A stretch of 64,000 nucleotides of DNA from UBA11400 sp964473555 (GTDB lineage Bacteria > Bacteroidota > Rhodothermia > Balneolales > HLUCCA01), in the NCBI GenBank assembly GCA_964473555.1, contig CAYYPL010000002.1:62001-126000 (forward strand). Direction: 5' to 3'. The notes below the pieces were generated by a model. The model saw nothing but the letters and a program-made list of their open reading frames with translations, searched no databases and was not told the DNA's origin. The translations under genes were made by a program, and so were the position numbers. Below are positions 35,403 through 44,101 of the stretch, one piece after another (within the stretch, counting starts at the first letter, position 1; the number at the start of each line of letters is the position of its first letter).

Positions 35403-36998
35403 ATGTCTGTCAAATTGATACTAAGTTTATTGGTGTTGATAACGCTGTCCGTCAAGGTAATGGCTGAGGAACAGGTTTTTGTTCAACAGCGTATTCCTGT
35501 GAATGAGCCTCTGGTACTTTATGGTGACGTTTCGCTCAAATTAAGTGGTTTTAAGACTACGTTTGATGCTCAAAATGGCCGTTTTTATCTACTGGATTCC
35601 CTCAGAATTTATTCGTTCGATATAAAATCGGGTAGTTGGGATCTTCACCACGTTTTGGATCCATCATTCCGACAACTAAAAATGGAGTACTCGCCTTTTC
35701 ATCAAGGACTTTTATTTTGGGATAATGGAGTAGGCAGGGTATTTTTACTTGATTCTACCAAAACGGTTACACGGTTGGATAAATCATTCAATCACAGTAA
35801 TCAACACGGTCACGCTGGCTGGGTCGATCCCGCTGCCGGGGATATTTCTGCGTTCGGGGGGTATGGTTTATACACCACGAAATCACTGTTGACTCGATTC
35901 GATCCACTTAAACAGGAGTGGAATGAAACGCTGCGGTCAGATTTCACTAAGTGGCCAAGCCCCCAGATTTCAGCATTTGCTTTTCCTGATTTTGAAAATG
36001 ATGTCGTGTATATCCTGGGGCTCAAAATGACCCATGCCGATTATTTTACACGTAGTTTCCCTGATACTGAAAAAACAAAGAAAGCGTTCTGGGCGTATCA
36101 GTTATCGAGTAATAGATGGACACGTTTGAGTGATTTTCCAGATGAATTAAATGTCAGAAATCCTCTCTATAAAGATTTAAATCTGACCAATTATAGTGTT
36201 CATCCTGACCTTTCCTTTTTGTTGTTTTCTGTTGATAGCAGTTTACCTGCACCAAACAATAGGGGTTTATACCTTTTCGACATTGCAGGAAATAGGATCA
36301 AAAGAATCACCACCATCGAACCTGAATTCGATGATTCTGCTTTGTATATGCGCATCAACTGGTCGGCTAAAGATCAGGTTTTTTATGCGTTGACATTTGA
36401 GTATAATTATGATTTAAGAAGGGTAATTTTCCATCCAGTTATGTTGAAAATTACCGACGAAGAGGTCTTTTTGGAGCGGTTAAGAGCAAACGAAGAAGAG
36501 CCCTATCCAGTTCTAGCGATTATTTTGGCAATGTTATTGGTGTCTGTGCCAGTGGGAGGGTGGCTGCTTCATAAATATCGCACTTCAATCAAAACACAGA
36601 AGCTGCTAAATCCAAGTTTAGATAACATAATTTCGATCGAACTCAATGCTGAGTCAGGGATTACGGTCTCATTAAACGGTACGGTGATTGAGGGTCCTGG
36701 ACAGGCGGAGTGGAATCTCCTTGAACTGCTGGCAAGAAATAGTGCGGTTCCGAATGCATACACGATCTCTGATGAAATTGAGAACGTGATCTTGCCCTCG
36801 CACCCAAGTCAGGATTACGCACGAAGATTCCGGAATCTGACTATGGATCGTTTAGCAAGTTATTTGGTTAATGTTACGAATGATCCCCAAAGAGAATTCA
36901 TACTCAAGCGGCCCACATTATTGGACAAACGAAAATTTGAGTATCGGCTCAACGAAATCTATTTCAGTGTAGAATCGAGAGGTGATAGTACCATTTAA
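35403..36998 (+). CDS. Membrane protein with exported kelch-like domain and winged-helix-like tail, paralogue 2
   Basis: From ATG 35403 (531 residues): signal peptide 1-20 (LILSLLVLITLSVKVMAE), exported domain about 22-360 with the shared block LLFWDNGVGRVFLLDSTKTV and GDISAFGGYGLYTTKS, one membrane helix about 377-397 (AIILAMLLVSVPVGGWLL), then a cytoplasmic part. The tail keeps the family pattern EWNLLELLARNS, HPSQDYARRFRNLTMDRL, FILKRPTLLDKRKFEYRLNE. It is the most diverged of the three: its C-terminus is extended (SVESRGDSTI) and no heptamer array follows. A longer frame reaches 35355, but the signal peptide fixes the start at 35403. The next paralogue begins 109 bases after its stop. Confidence 0.82.
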   Translation: MSVKLILSLLVLITLSVKVMAEEQVFVQQRIPVNEPLVLYGDVSLKLSGFKTTFDAQNGRFYLLDSLRIYSFDIKSGSWDLHHVLDPSFRQLKMEYSPFHQGLLFWDNGVGRVFLLDSTKTVTRLDKSFNHSNQHGHAGWVDPAAGDISAFGGYGLYTTKSLLTRFDPLKQEWNETLRSDFTKWPSPQISAFAFPDFENDVVYILGLKMTHADYFTRSFPDTEKTKKAFWAYQLSSNRWTRLSDFPDELNVRNPLYKDLNLTNYSVHPDLSFLLFSVDSSLPAPNNRGLYLFDIAGNRIKRITTIEPEFDDSALYMRINWSAKDQVFYALTFEYNYDLRRVIFHPVMLKITDEEVFLERLRANEEEPYPVLAIILAMLLVSVPVGGWLLHKYRTSIKTQKLLNPSLDNIISIELNAESGITVSLNGTVIEGPGQAEWNLLELLARNSAVPNAYTISDEIENVILPSHPSQDYARRFRNLTMDRLASYLVNVTNDPQREFILKRPTLLDKRKFEYRLNEIYFSVESRGDSTI

Positions 36999-37107
36999 GG
37001 ATACATATCCGGACGGGAACTTGATTTGGGAGAGCAAGTTACTTGTTCAAGCGCAGATTCAATTGCAGGAAATTAGTACGGACCGTTCCATCAATCAAGG
37101 AATCAAG

Positions 37108-38679
37108 GTGAACAATCGGTTATTAATCAACTTTATGATACTAATCCTGGCCGCCCAGTACAAGGTATCGGCACAGGATAGATATTCTTTTTTGTCATTT
37201 GAGGAGATAAGTTTAACCACTATGCAGGTAGACAAAATACCCTCGTTGGGACGTGTAGATCATTTTTATTATCCCGAAAGTGCCTATAATCCCGAATCGA
37301 ATATGATTTATATACTCGATGAAGAGACATTCTTTGAGATAGACCTGAACTCACGGCAGTGGTTCCAAACTGAAAAGGGATTTATTACAGCTAAATACTC
37401 AAAGATTGGATACTCGGCATATCAAGATAAGTTACTGGTCTGGGATCCCGGGGTTGGGAGGGTTTTTCAGTTAGATTCCACTTACACATTTACTCGATTG
37501 GATAATTCCATCAATCACCGTTCTCAATTTGAACATCTTGGTTGGATAGATCCTGAAACAGGATCTATCTATGCTTTAGGTGGATATGGGCTTTTTGAGC
37601 ATAAATCCCACCTGCTTCGTTATGATCATTCATCAGGTATCTGGGAGCTGGTAGAATACATGGATCCTTTACAGGGGCCATCACTCAACTATTTGAATAC
37701 AGGCGTTTACGATTATGTAAATCAGAATATTTTTGTGATTACAAGTGTCTTAACCGTGGAACAACGTAACACGATGAGTCATCGTTCTGATATCAATGCA
37801 ATCTGGATGTATTCGATACCCTCTCGTACCTGGGAAAAAATATTCGAATTTGAGGGTTGGCACAATTTTGTGCTCAAGAATAAGATTTCGCTGATGCTCC
37901 AATCAAAACACGGACGTTTACCTGTATTTATCTTTCCCTCAAATCATGAAGATCTTAGCATGGAACCTTTATGTTTTTTTCACACTGATCACCATAATTT
38001 GCGTTGTTTAGAATCGTCACATTCAAATGTGCTAAAAAATCTGAAAATGTTTAGTCTGGTTTGGTCTGAACGTGATCAAGCCTACTATTTCCTTGGAGTG
38101 CAATCGCAAACCGCATCACAGCGAAATTTGATCCGAGTCGTCAAAATGACCATTACCGATGAACAGGCATTTATGCAATGGATTGAAGAGGAAACTCAAC
38201 CATGGTATCAGTCAACCGCATGGTGGATGACGTTTGGATTAGTGTCTCTGGGACTGGTCGTGTTCGGAGTGTACTTTGGCCGCAGGAATAAGGGGCTTTC
38301 AGACCCGGCAATCCGCTCAGGGGAGTATGTGATATCTATCGTGCAGACGGATTCGGGTGAATATGCACTCGTGGGGTCCAGAAGAACGATTCAGGGTCTG
38401 CCTGACGCCGAACATAAACTGTTGTCGATGCTGGTTGACTCATTTACCACACCTGATCTTTTTCTGAAATCGGACGACATCGACGGGTCGTTGTCACCCA
38501 CCCATCCCAATCAGGACTACATCCGCAGACTACGTAATGTAACGCTGGAGCGACTTGAAGCATTGTTCGAATCTGCTGGTGGAAAACAAGCGAACTTTAT
38601 CCTTCGACGGTCTACCCTTGCCGATAAGCGCAAAAACGAGTATCGGTTAAATGAGATGTATGTTAAGATTGGGGAGTAG
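37108..38679 (+). CDS. Membrane protein with exported kelch-like domain and winged-helix-like tail, paralogue 3
   Basis: From GTG 37108 (523 residues), chosen because AAGGA stands 6 bases upstream and the signal peptide follows directly (LLINFMILILAAQYKVSAQD). The exported part shares WDPGVGRVFQLDSTYTFTRL and GSIYALGGYGLFEHKSHLLR with paralogue 1. Membrane helix about 370-392 (WWMTFGLVSLGLVVFGVYFG); winged-helix-like tail with LPDAEHKLLSMLVDSF, VKSDD-like LKSDDIDGSL, NQDYIRRLRNVTLERLEALF and DKRKNEYRLNEMYVKIGE. It is close to paralogue 1 over its whole length, so these two arose by the more recent duplication. Its TAG stop is the start of a GGGAGTA array. Confidence 0.82.
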   Translation: MNNRLLINFMILILAAQYKVSAQDRYSFLSFEEISLTTMQVDKIPSLGRVDHFYYPESAYNPESNMIYILDEETFFEIDLNSRQWFQTEKGFITAKYSKIGYSAYQDKLLVWDPGVGRVFQLDSTYTFTRLDNSINHRSQFEHLGWIDPETGSIYALGGYGLFEHKSHLLRYDHSSGIWELVEYMDPLQGPSLNYLNTGVYDYVNQNIFVITSVLTVEQRNTMSHRSDINAIWMYSIPSRTWEKIFEFEGWHNFVLKNKISLMLQSKHGRLPVFIFPSNHEDLSMEPLCFFHTDHHNLRCLESSHSNVLKNLKMFSLVWSERDQAYYFLGVQSQTASQRNLIRVVKMTITDEQAFMQWIEEETQPWYQSTAWWMTFGLVSLGLVVFGVYFGRRNKGLSDPAIRSGEYVISIVQTDSGEYALVGSRRTIQGLPDAEHKLLSMLVDSFTTPDLFLKSDDIDGSLSPTHPNQDYIRRLRNVTLERLEALFESAGGKQANFILRRSTLADKRKNEYRLNEMYVKIGE

Positions 38680-38706
38680 GGAGTAGGGAGTGGGGAGTGG
38701 GGGGGT
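38671..38706 (+). repeat. GGGGAGTAGGGAGT array at the end of paralogue 3
   Basis: The array starts in the codons for the last residues (GGG GAG TAG) and continues for 27 bases past the stop. Several G runs of three or more spaced by 3-4 bases fit a G-quadruplex on the sense strand. Confidence 0.9.
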
Positions 38707-39072
38707 GTAGAGCAAACGGATGTGTTACGACTCGCAGTATTTGCTCCATGATGTGCAAACTCGTAGAGATGTGAGGAAAAGCAGCGAGCAACGAGCACGA
38801 GTAGGAATCACCCATATCGTAACGAATTTCACACCAAGCTGTTAGTCTTGACCGGAGCTGCTGAACCCGCCCACTGATCGACCACTCATTGCTATAAAAA
38901 CTACATCTTGTTCGGTTCTTGTTCGATGTTGTTCGATGTTTTTACACAATTTTTCTATAGTCCGGTTGTATACTTTACCCGTGGCAAAAATTGACACACT
39001 ACAGAAGCCACCTCAAGTGAAATTGAGTATAACAGCAGACAACCAGGGATGTTGGGTCTTTTTTAAAACAAG

Positions 39073-39118
39073 AGAGCAGCGGCTCGGATGCGGGAACTGT
39101 CCGAGTCGTTGTTTTTTT
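39073..39118 (+). terminator. Terminator-like hairpin, possibly of a small RNA
   Basis: CGGCTCGGA (39080-39088) pairs with TCCGAGTCG (39100-39108), extended by further A-T, C-G and G-T pairs to about 39073/39115, followed by TTGTTTTTTT. It lies 400 bases past the last stop codon, far for a simple operon end, so an independent short transcript is possible. Confidence 0.7.
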
Positions 39119-39142
39119 AAATCCAGATGGTCATGGGAACAT

Positions 39143-39172
39143 CCTGAAACTCAGGTAAACATGAGTTTCAGG
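39143..39172. repeat. Perfect 11-bp inverted repeat
   Basis: CCTGAAACTCA (39143-39153) and TGAGTTTCAGG (39162-39172) with an 8-base loop. No T-run. It follows the preceding hairpin after 24 bases. Confidence 0.8.
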
Positions 39173-39244
39173 CATTGTGGCGTGTAGTTGTGAAAACCTT
39201 TATTTTGATTGTTAAGCTGATACCACGTTATTATTTTTCTTTAG

Positions 39245-39280
39245 CCATCCCTCCCCCTCTCATCCCTCATCTCTCATCCC
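39245..39280 (+). repeat. Pyrimidine tract CCCTCATCTCTCATCCC before the cupin gene
   Basis: Uninterrupted C/T-rich tandem sequence ending 10 bases before the ATG at 39290. The complementary purine form (GAGGGATGAG) appears after other genes at 52294-52345 and 57724-57750. Confidence 0.8.
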
Positions 39281-39289
39281 TATACTAAC

Positions 39290-39754
39290 ATGTCAAACTC
39301 CCGATTAGCTTTTCCTCATGTGCAGGGTCCTTGGTATGGACTTTCAGAAGTGGACATTCAACGCGGGATTGATGCTTCAACAGTTTCGCCCAGAAAGCGT
39401 TTTATCCTTCCAATACATAGGACACAGGATGCACCCGTGCAGCGCATGATGAATTTCCTCCAACCAGGGACATACATCCGTCCGCATTGTCATCCGTGTC
39501 CCGGAGCCATAGAAACAATTGTGGTTCTGTCCGGTCACATCCGATTCTTTATCTATTCCGATAAGGGCGATATCATGTACGAATGCGAGTTGAATTCGGG
39601 TACGCCGAATTGCCTGATTGATATTGAGGAAAATGTCTGGCACAGTTTTGACGTGCTTTCACCTGACACCATGATTTTTGAGTGCAAAATGGGTCCATAC
39701 GATTCCGATTTAGACAAAATTTTCGCCCCGTGGTCAGCTCCGGAATCCATTTGA
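39290..39754 (+). CDS. WbuC-type cupin-fold metalloprotein
   Basis: The 154 residues match the WbuC cupin family: RMMNFLQPGTYIRPHCHPCPGAIETIVVLSGHIRFFIYSDKGDI, with the metal-binding His residues in PHCHP and a further His in VWHSFDVLSPDTMIFECKMGPY. Members are found in polysaccharide gene clusters in some bacteria, but their reaction is not established. No signal peptide is present. The leader is a C/T-rich tract with no Shine-Dalgarno. It is followed by a GH97 enzyme after 100 bases; a shared role in sugar metabolism is possible but unproven. Confidence 0.85.
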   Translation: MSNSRLAFPHVQGPWYGLSEVDIQRGIDASTVSPRKRFILPIHRTQDAPVQRMMNFLQPGTYIRPHCHPCPGAIETIVVLSGHIRFFIYSDKGDIMYECELNSGTPNCLIDIEENVWHSFDVLSPDTMIFECKMGPYDSDLDKIFAPWSAPESI

Positions 39755-39856
39755 ATCCGCACTGAATACTGTGTTTAGTGGCATAAATATGGTATTTTCC
39801 CCGAATGTATCCGTATCGAACGGATTGAACAGAGTATCAGCTATTTGGAGGTTGTT

Positions 39857-41884
39857 ATGAGATTATTTGTGTTCTGGATGATGTTTATTAGCCCGATAGG
39901 ATTGTCGGCACAGCAGTTTTCGGTGGTTTCACCTTCCAACGTGAATGAAATTACGTTCGAATTACGTGAAGGAGTGCCCTATTATTCAGTGAATCGTCTT
40001 GGTCGAGAGGTGATTACCGACTCCAGACTCGGATTCGTCATTCAAGATGGTGGCAACCTGTTAGATGGATTTTCGGTCGCAAGCGTAGATTCATCCACTT
40101 TTGATGAGACCTGGACTCAAATCTGGGGAGAAAAGTCTGTAATTCGCAACAATTATCGCGAGTTGAGGGTCAATCTGACCCAAAATCTGGTTAGTGGACG
40201 ACAAATGACACTGGTTTTCCGTGCTTTCGACGATGGCATCGGATTTAGGTACGAGTTTCCAGATCAACCGAACCTTCAAGCGTTCAACATCACGGATGAA
40301 GTCACGGAGTTTTCGCTCACGGGTGACCATGAAGCCTGGTGGATCGGGGCGTATCAATGGAACCGGTTCGAGTATCTGACGGAACATACCCTGGTTTCGG
40401 CTATCGATACGGTGCATACTCCGTTGACCATGCGCTCAGCTGACGGACTGCATATGGCAATCCACGAAGCGGCATTGGTTCGCTATTCAACCATGACCCT
40501 CGAGCGAACCGAAGGGACCAAACTCAAAGCGAATCTCATGCCCTGGGCGGATGGGGTATTAGTTAAAACATCCACCCCTTCAGTAACTCCTTGGCGAACT
40601 ATCACTCTAGCTGATGACGCTGCCGGACTGATTGAATCCTACTTGGTTTTAAACCTGAATGAACCCAATAAAATTGAAGATACTTCGTGGATAGTGCCAT
40701 CGAAGTATGTTGGAATCTGGTGGGAGATGCACCTGGACAAAGCGACTTGGGGAACAGGTGATCGCCATGGCGCTACCAATGAAAACGCCCGAAAATACAT
40801 CGATTTTGCCGCAAAATATGGGTTTCCGCACGTTCTAATTGAGGGCTGGAACACGGGCTGGGACGGAAATTGGTACGAAGAAGGCGTCGTTTTTGACTTT
40901 CTGAAGTCGGCCCCTGGTTTTGATTTGCACGAAATAGCTGCCTATGCCCGGGATAAAGGGGTAAAAGTGATGGGTCACCACGAGAATTCAGCCAGTGTGC
41001 TGCATTACGAGAGTCAGATGGAGGCCAGTTTTGCGCAGTATCAGTCCCTGGGCACAACGGCTGTCAAAACCGGGTATGTCGGACACGGGCGAGAGATTAT
41101 CTGGTATGACGACAACGGTAATGAAATGCGTGAGTGGCATCACGGTCAGTTCATGGTCGAGCACCATCAAAAAGTGGTAGAACTGGCAGCAAAGTATGGA
41201 ATATCATTGAATGTCCATGAAGGACTTAAAGACACCGGATTGCGTAGAACCTGGCCAAATCTGATGACTCGAGAAGTTGCTCGGGGACAGGAATACAACG
41301 CCTGGGGAGCTGAGGGTGGTAATCCACCAGACCACGTGGTACTCGTTCCGTTCACCCGTGGACTCGCTGGTCCATTTGACTATACACCAGGTGTTTTGGA
41401 TCTATTGTTTGAAGACTATCGCCCCGATAACCGGATCAATCATACTACTGCCAAGGAGCTCGCGTTGTACATCGTGATATACAGTCCGCTGCAGATGGCT
41501 GCAGATCTACCTGAAAACTATGAAACACATCGCGAAGCGTTTCAGTTTATTCTGGATGTACCAACTGATTGGAAAGATACTCGCGTCCTAAACGCTGATA
41601 TAGGCAACTATCTGACCATTGCACGTAAGGATAAAAACTCTGACGATTGGTATCTGGGAAGTATCTCTGACGAAAACGGTCGTGTACTGACCATATCACT
41701 TGATTTTCTTGATGCCGGAAAACGCTATGAGGCTCAGATTTATCGGGATGCATCAGAAACCGACTGGGAAACGAATCCTTATCCTTTTGTCTATGAGACC
41801 CATACTGTCACAGCGGGTGATCGAATGACGCTGATACTGGCAGCTGGCGGTGGAAAAGCTATCCGATTCAAAGCCTTGGATTAA
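39857..41884 (+). CDS. Glycoside hydrolase family 97 (SusB-like alpha-glucosidase)
   Basis: From ATG 39857, with GGAGG 5 bases upstream, the protein has 675 residues and a signal peptide (to about residue 20, LSAQQ), so it acts in the periplasm. It has the three-part GH97 layout: N-terminal beta-sandwich (1-260), catalytic barrel (about 270-560; KYVGIWWEMHLDKATWG, VKVMGHHENS, AVKTGYVGHGREI, LNVHEGLKDTG, MTREVARGQEYNAW) and C-terminal sandwich. VKTGYVG has Gly where retaining members carry the nucleophile Asp, and Glu residues are present in NVHEG and REVARGQE, as in inverting SusB alpha-glucosidases; that subtype call is from memory of the family. No susC/susD genes are nearby. Confidence 0.9.
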   Translation: MRLFVFWMMFISPIGLSAQQFSVVSPSNVNEITFELREGVPYYSVNRLGREVITDSRLGFVIQDGGNLLDGFSVASVDSSTFDETWTQIWGEKSVIRNNYRELRVNLTQNLVSGRQMTLVFRAFDDGIGFRYEFPDQPNLQAFNITDEVTEFSLTGDHEAWWIGAYQWNRFEYLTEHTLVSAIDTVHTPLTMRSADGLHMAIHEAALVRYSTMTLERTEGTKLKANLMPWADGVLVKTSTPSVTPWRTITLADDAAGLIESYLVLNLNEPNKIEDTSWIVPSKYVGIWWEMHLDKATWGTGDRHGATNENARKYIDFAAKYGFPHVLIEGWNTGWDGNWYEEGVVFDFLKSAPGFDLHEIAAYARDKGVKVMGHHENSASVLHYESQMEASFAQYQSLGTTAVKTGYVGHGREIIWYDDNGNEMREWHHGQFMVEHHQKVVELAAKYGISLNVHEGLKDTGLRRTWPNLMTREVARGQEYNAWGAEGGNPPDHVVLVPFTRGLAGPFDYTPGVLDLLFEDYRPDNRINHTTAKELALYIVIYSPLQMAADLPENYETHREAFQFILDVPTDWKDTRVLNADIGNYLTIARKDKNSDDWYLGSISDENGRVLTISLDFLDAGKRYEAQIYRDASETDWETNPYPFVYETHTVTAGDRMTLILAAGGGKAIRFKALD

Positions 41885-41975
41885 GATTCAATTACATTTG
41901 GTTAAGCGAATATGATTACGACCAGGCTTAGAGTCATGGAAATTGAAATCTTGTACCAAGAAAAGAAGTCATAGT

Positions 41976-43064
41976 ATGCACACAAGTTATTGGGAACAGG
42001 AAGTATTTCATAAACCGTATGATGTAATCATCGTGGGTGCAGGCATTACTGGAAGTAGTACAGCATTGGAACTGCGCAAAATGCACCCAAATTTGTCCAT
42101 TTTGATGTTGGAAAGGCATTTTTATCCTACGGGAGCAAGTACTCGTAACGCTGGATTTGCCTGTTTCGGGTCAGTGAGTGAACTTTTGGATGATCTAGAG
42201 CATGCCGAAGAAGACACGGTTAAGGCGTTGGTTCAAAAACGGTTCGAAGGTCTGAAAGTACTCAGAGACACCGTCCCTGCCGAAGTTATGGATTTCTCGA
42301 TGTGCGGGGGACACGAATTGTTTACTGACTCAAAGCAGTATGATTCATGTGCACAAGCTGTAGCACGGTTTAACTCCTGGATGGAAGAAATTGCCGGCGA
42401 AAAAGAGGTGTACAAAACCGACACGGTGAATGGGTATCCAGTGATATTTAATAAACTCGAGGGGTATTTGCACTCAGGGAAGCTCATGAAATGGCTCCAT
42501 ACTCAGATTCATGAAGCTGGAATCGAAATTCGATGGGGATCCCGTGTCAAGTCGGTGCGTTCGGGTGTTGTCGGGCTCGAAAACGACATTCAGCTCCACG
42601 CCAAAACCATTATCCTGGCAACAAATGGGTTTTCCAAAGAAATCGAACATCATGCTCCGATTACCCCCGCTCGGGGATACATTCTGCTTACCAACGAGCT
42701 CAGTGATATGCCGTGGAAAGGCACCTGGCATTATGATAAAGGCTTTGTGTACTTCCGGAATATTGGGAACAGGTTGTTGTTGGGAGGTGCCAGAAATGTG
42801 GATGTTACAACCGAAGAGACCACTGATGATAGCGTGAATCCGTTGATAAAGGCTCACCTGATCCAGTTTTTGATGGAAACGCTCAAGCTCAAAGGATGGG
42901 CCGTAGAGCAGGAATGGACCGGAATCATGGGGTTTGGTCCAAACAAAACTCCAACCTGCCTCGAGATTAAACCAGGTGTATGGCTGGCTGGTGGACTCAG
43001 TGGCATGGGCGTGGCTCTGGGAATGCAGTTTGGCAAAGATGTCGCTCATACTATTGATATATGA
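41976..43064 (+). CDS. FAD-dependent oxidoreductase of the DAO (D-amino acid/glycine oxidase) family
   Basis: The 362-residue protein (from ATG 41976; the frame extends upstream to a TTG at 41943) opens with the FAD-binding Rossmann motif VIIVGAGITGSSTALEL and ends with VWLAGGLSGMGVALGM, the second FAD contact typical of the DAO fold. ILMLERHFYPTGASTRNAGF is the conserved second-strand Glu plus the G-A-S-x-R-N-A-G loop. Substrates of this family are amines or amino acids; the one here is unknown. A cytoplasmic location is expected. The stop overlaps the rluF start in ATGA (43061-43064), so the two are translated together. Confidence 0.88.
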   Translation: MHTSYWEQEVFHKPYDVIIVGAGITGSSTALELRKMHPNLSILMLERHFYPTGASTRNAGFACFGSVSELLDDLEHAEEDTVKALVQKRFEGLKVLRDTVPAEVMDFSMCGGHELFTDSKQYDSCAQAVARFNSWMEEIAGEKEVYKTDTVNGYPVIFNKLEGYLHSGKLMKWLHTQIHEAGIEIRWGSRVKSVRSGVVGLENDIQLHAKTIILATNGFSKEIEHHAPITPARGYILLTNELSDMPWKGTWHYDKGFVYFRNIGNRLLLGGARNVDVTTEETTDDSVNPLIKAHLIQFLMETLKLKGWAVEQEWTGIMGFGPNKTPTCLEIKPGVWLAGGLSGMGVALGMQFGKDVAHTIDI

Positions 43065-44083
43065 ATATTCGAATAAACAAATATATTGCTGAATCCGGTA
43101 CGGCATCACGTCGTGAGGCTGACAGGTTAATTGAAGCTGGTAAAGTGCGGGTGAACGGACGTGTAGCTTCGCTTGGAGACGTGGTTGGTCCGGGTGACAA
43201 GGTACTGGTGAATGGGAATCCTGTTAATTATGGGCTTCAGCGTGTGTATCTGGCCTACAATAAACCGATTGGAGTGACCTCCACTACTGATAAAGAAGAT
43301 CCGGACAATATCATCAAAGCGGTAGCTTATCATGGAGGGCGTATTTTTCCGATAGGTCGCCTTGATAAAGACTCAGAAGGACTCATTTTGCTCACTAACG
43401 ACGGAGATATTGTTAATAAAATCCTTCGGGTGAGTAATAAACACGACAAAGAGTATATTGTTCGGGTTGATCAGCCGATTACAACCGAATTTGTGGACAA
43501 AATGTCCAAAGGGGTGTCGATTCTCGGAGTTGTTACCCGTAAATGTACGGTAGAAAAGATCAATACCAACACCTTCAGGATTATACTTAATCAGGGTCTG
43601 AACCGTCAAATTCGCCGCATGTGTAAGGTGCTTGGATATAAAGTGACCAAACTGGAACGTGTGCGCATTATGAATGTCCATCTTCAGGGCATCGCTTCCG
43701 GGTCCTGGCGATTTCTGACGGATGCCGAAATCGATGGCATTATGTCTGAAATTCAGGGATCAAAGAGTGAGGGAAGTTCGCGATCAGCGAAATCATTTTC
43801 GAAGTCTAGATCGAAGAAGCCCGGGATGTTTACTAAAGAATCAGGAAGCGGGGAGCGGGGATCGGGGAGCGGTGGAAAGAAAGGTCAGAGGGTGCAGAAA
43901 GGCCAGAGAGGGCAGATAGACCAGAAAGGTCAGGATTCAGGGGGCAGAGGTCAAGGACTGAAGGAAGGGCAGAGAGGGCAGAAGGATAAGAAAGAAACAG
44001 GGAGCAGAGGGAAGAGTACAGGTGGGAGGAAATCGGGTACGGGTACGCGTAGTGGGGCAAAAAAATCCGGAGGAAGTCGCTAA
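43061..44083 (+). CDS. rluF: 23S rRNA pseudouridine synthase, RluF/RluB type, with repetitive tail
   Basis: Residues 1-60 form an S4 RNA-binding domain (INKYIAESGTASRREADRLI); about 62-225 the pseudouridine synthase with catalytic Asp in IGRLDKDSEGLILLTNDGD and QGLNRQIRRMCKVLGYKV. RluF modifies uridine 2604 in E. coli 23S rRNA; the exact target here is inferred. Residues about 230-340 are an unusual Gly/Lys/Ser/Arg/Gln tail coded by purine-rich repeats that match intergenic arrays of this window (see the repeat entry). Basic tails are common on such enzymes in Bacteroidota, so the tail may still help RNA binding. The start overlaps the preceding FAD gene. Confidence 0.9.
   Translation: MNIRINKYIAESGTASRREADRLIEAGKVRVNGRVASLGDVVGPGDKVLVNGNPVNYGLQRVYLAYNKPIGVTSTTDKEDPDNIIKAVAYHGGRIFPIGRLDKDSEGLILLTNDGDIVNKILRVSNKHDKEYIVRVDQPITTEFVDKMSKGVSILGVVTRKCTVEKINTNTFRIILNQGLNRQIRRMCKVLGYKVTKLERVRIMNVHLQGIASGSWRFLTDAEIDGIMSEIQGSKSEGSSRSAKSFSKSRSKKPGMFTKESGSGERGSGSGGKKGQRVQKGQRGQIDQKGQDSGGRGQGLKEGQRGQKDKKETGSRGKSTGGRKSGTGTRSGAKKSGGSR
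43842..44038 (+). repeat. Purine-rich CAGARRGGNCAGA repeats inside the rluF 3' end
   Basis: Irregular units AGAAAGGTCAGAGGGTGCAG, AAAGGCCAGAGAGGGCAG, AAGGAAGGGCAGAGAGGGCAG follow a GGAAGCGGGGAGCGGGG block. The same wording occurs between genes at 49787-49811, 51024-51053 and 51642-51669. Confidence 0.8.
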
Positions 44084-44101
44084 GCGACGCTTAAGATAGA
44101 T

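Larger units (their letters stand above)
38707..39244. other. Gene-less stretch with two hairpins
   Basis: Between paralogue 3 and the cupin gene. It contains repeated TGTTCGATGT at about 38919-38941, a terminator-like hairpin at 39073-39118 and a perfect 11-bp inverted repeat at 39143-39172. An 83-codon frame crosses both hairpins and is not credible as a gene. Confidence 0.6.

Noticed and set aside
38936..39187. An 83-codon frame with a CGNCPSRC motif
   Set aside because: It runs through a terminator-like hairpin and a perfect inverted repeat, has no Shine-Dalgarno, and its start lies in short repeats; the Cys cluster is best explained by the hairpin DNA.
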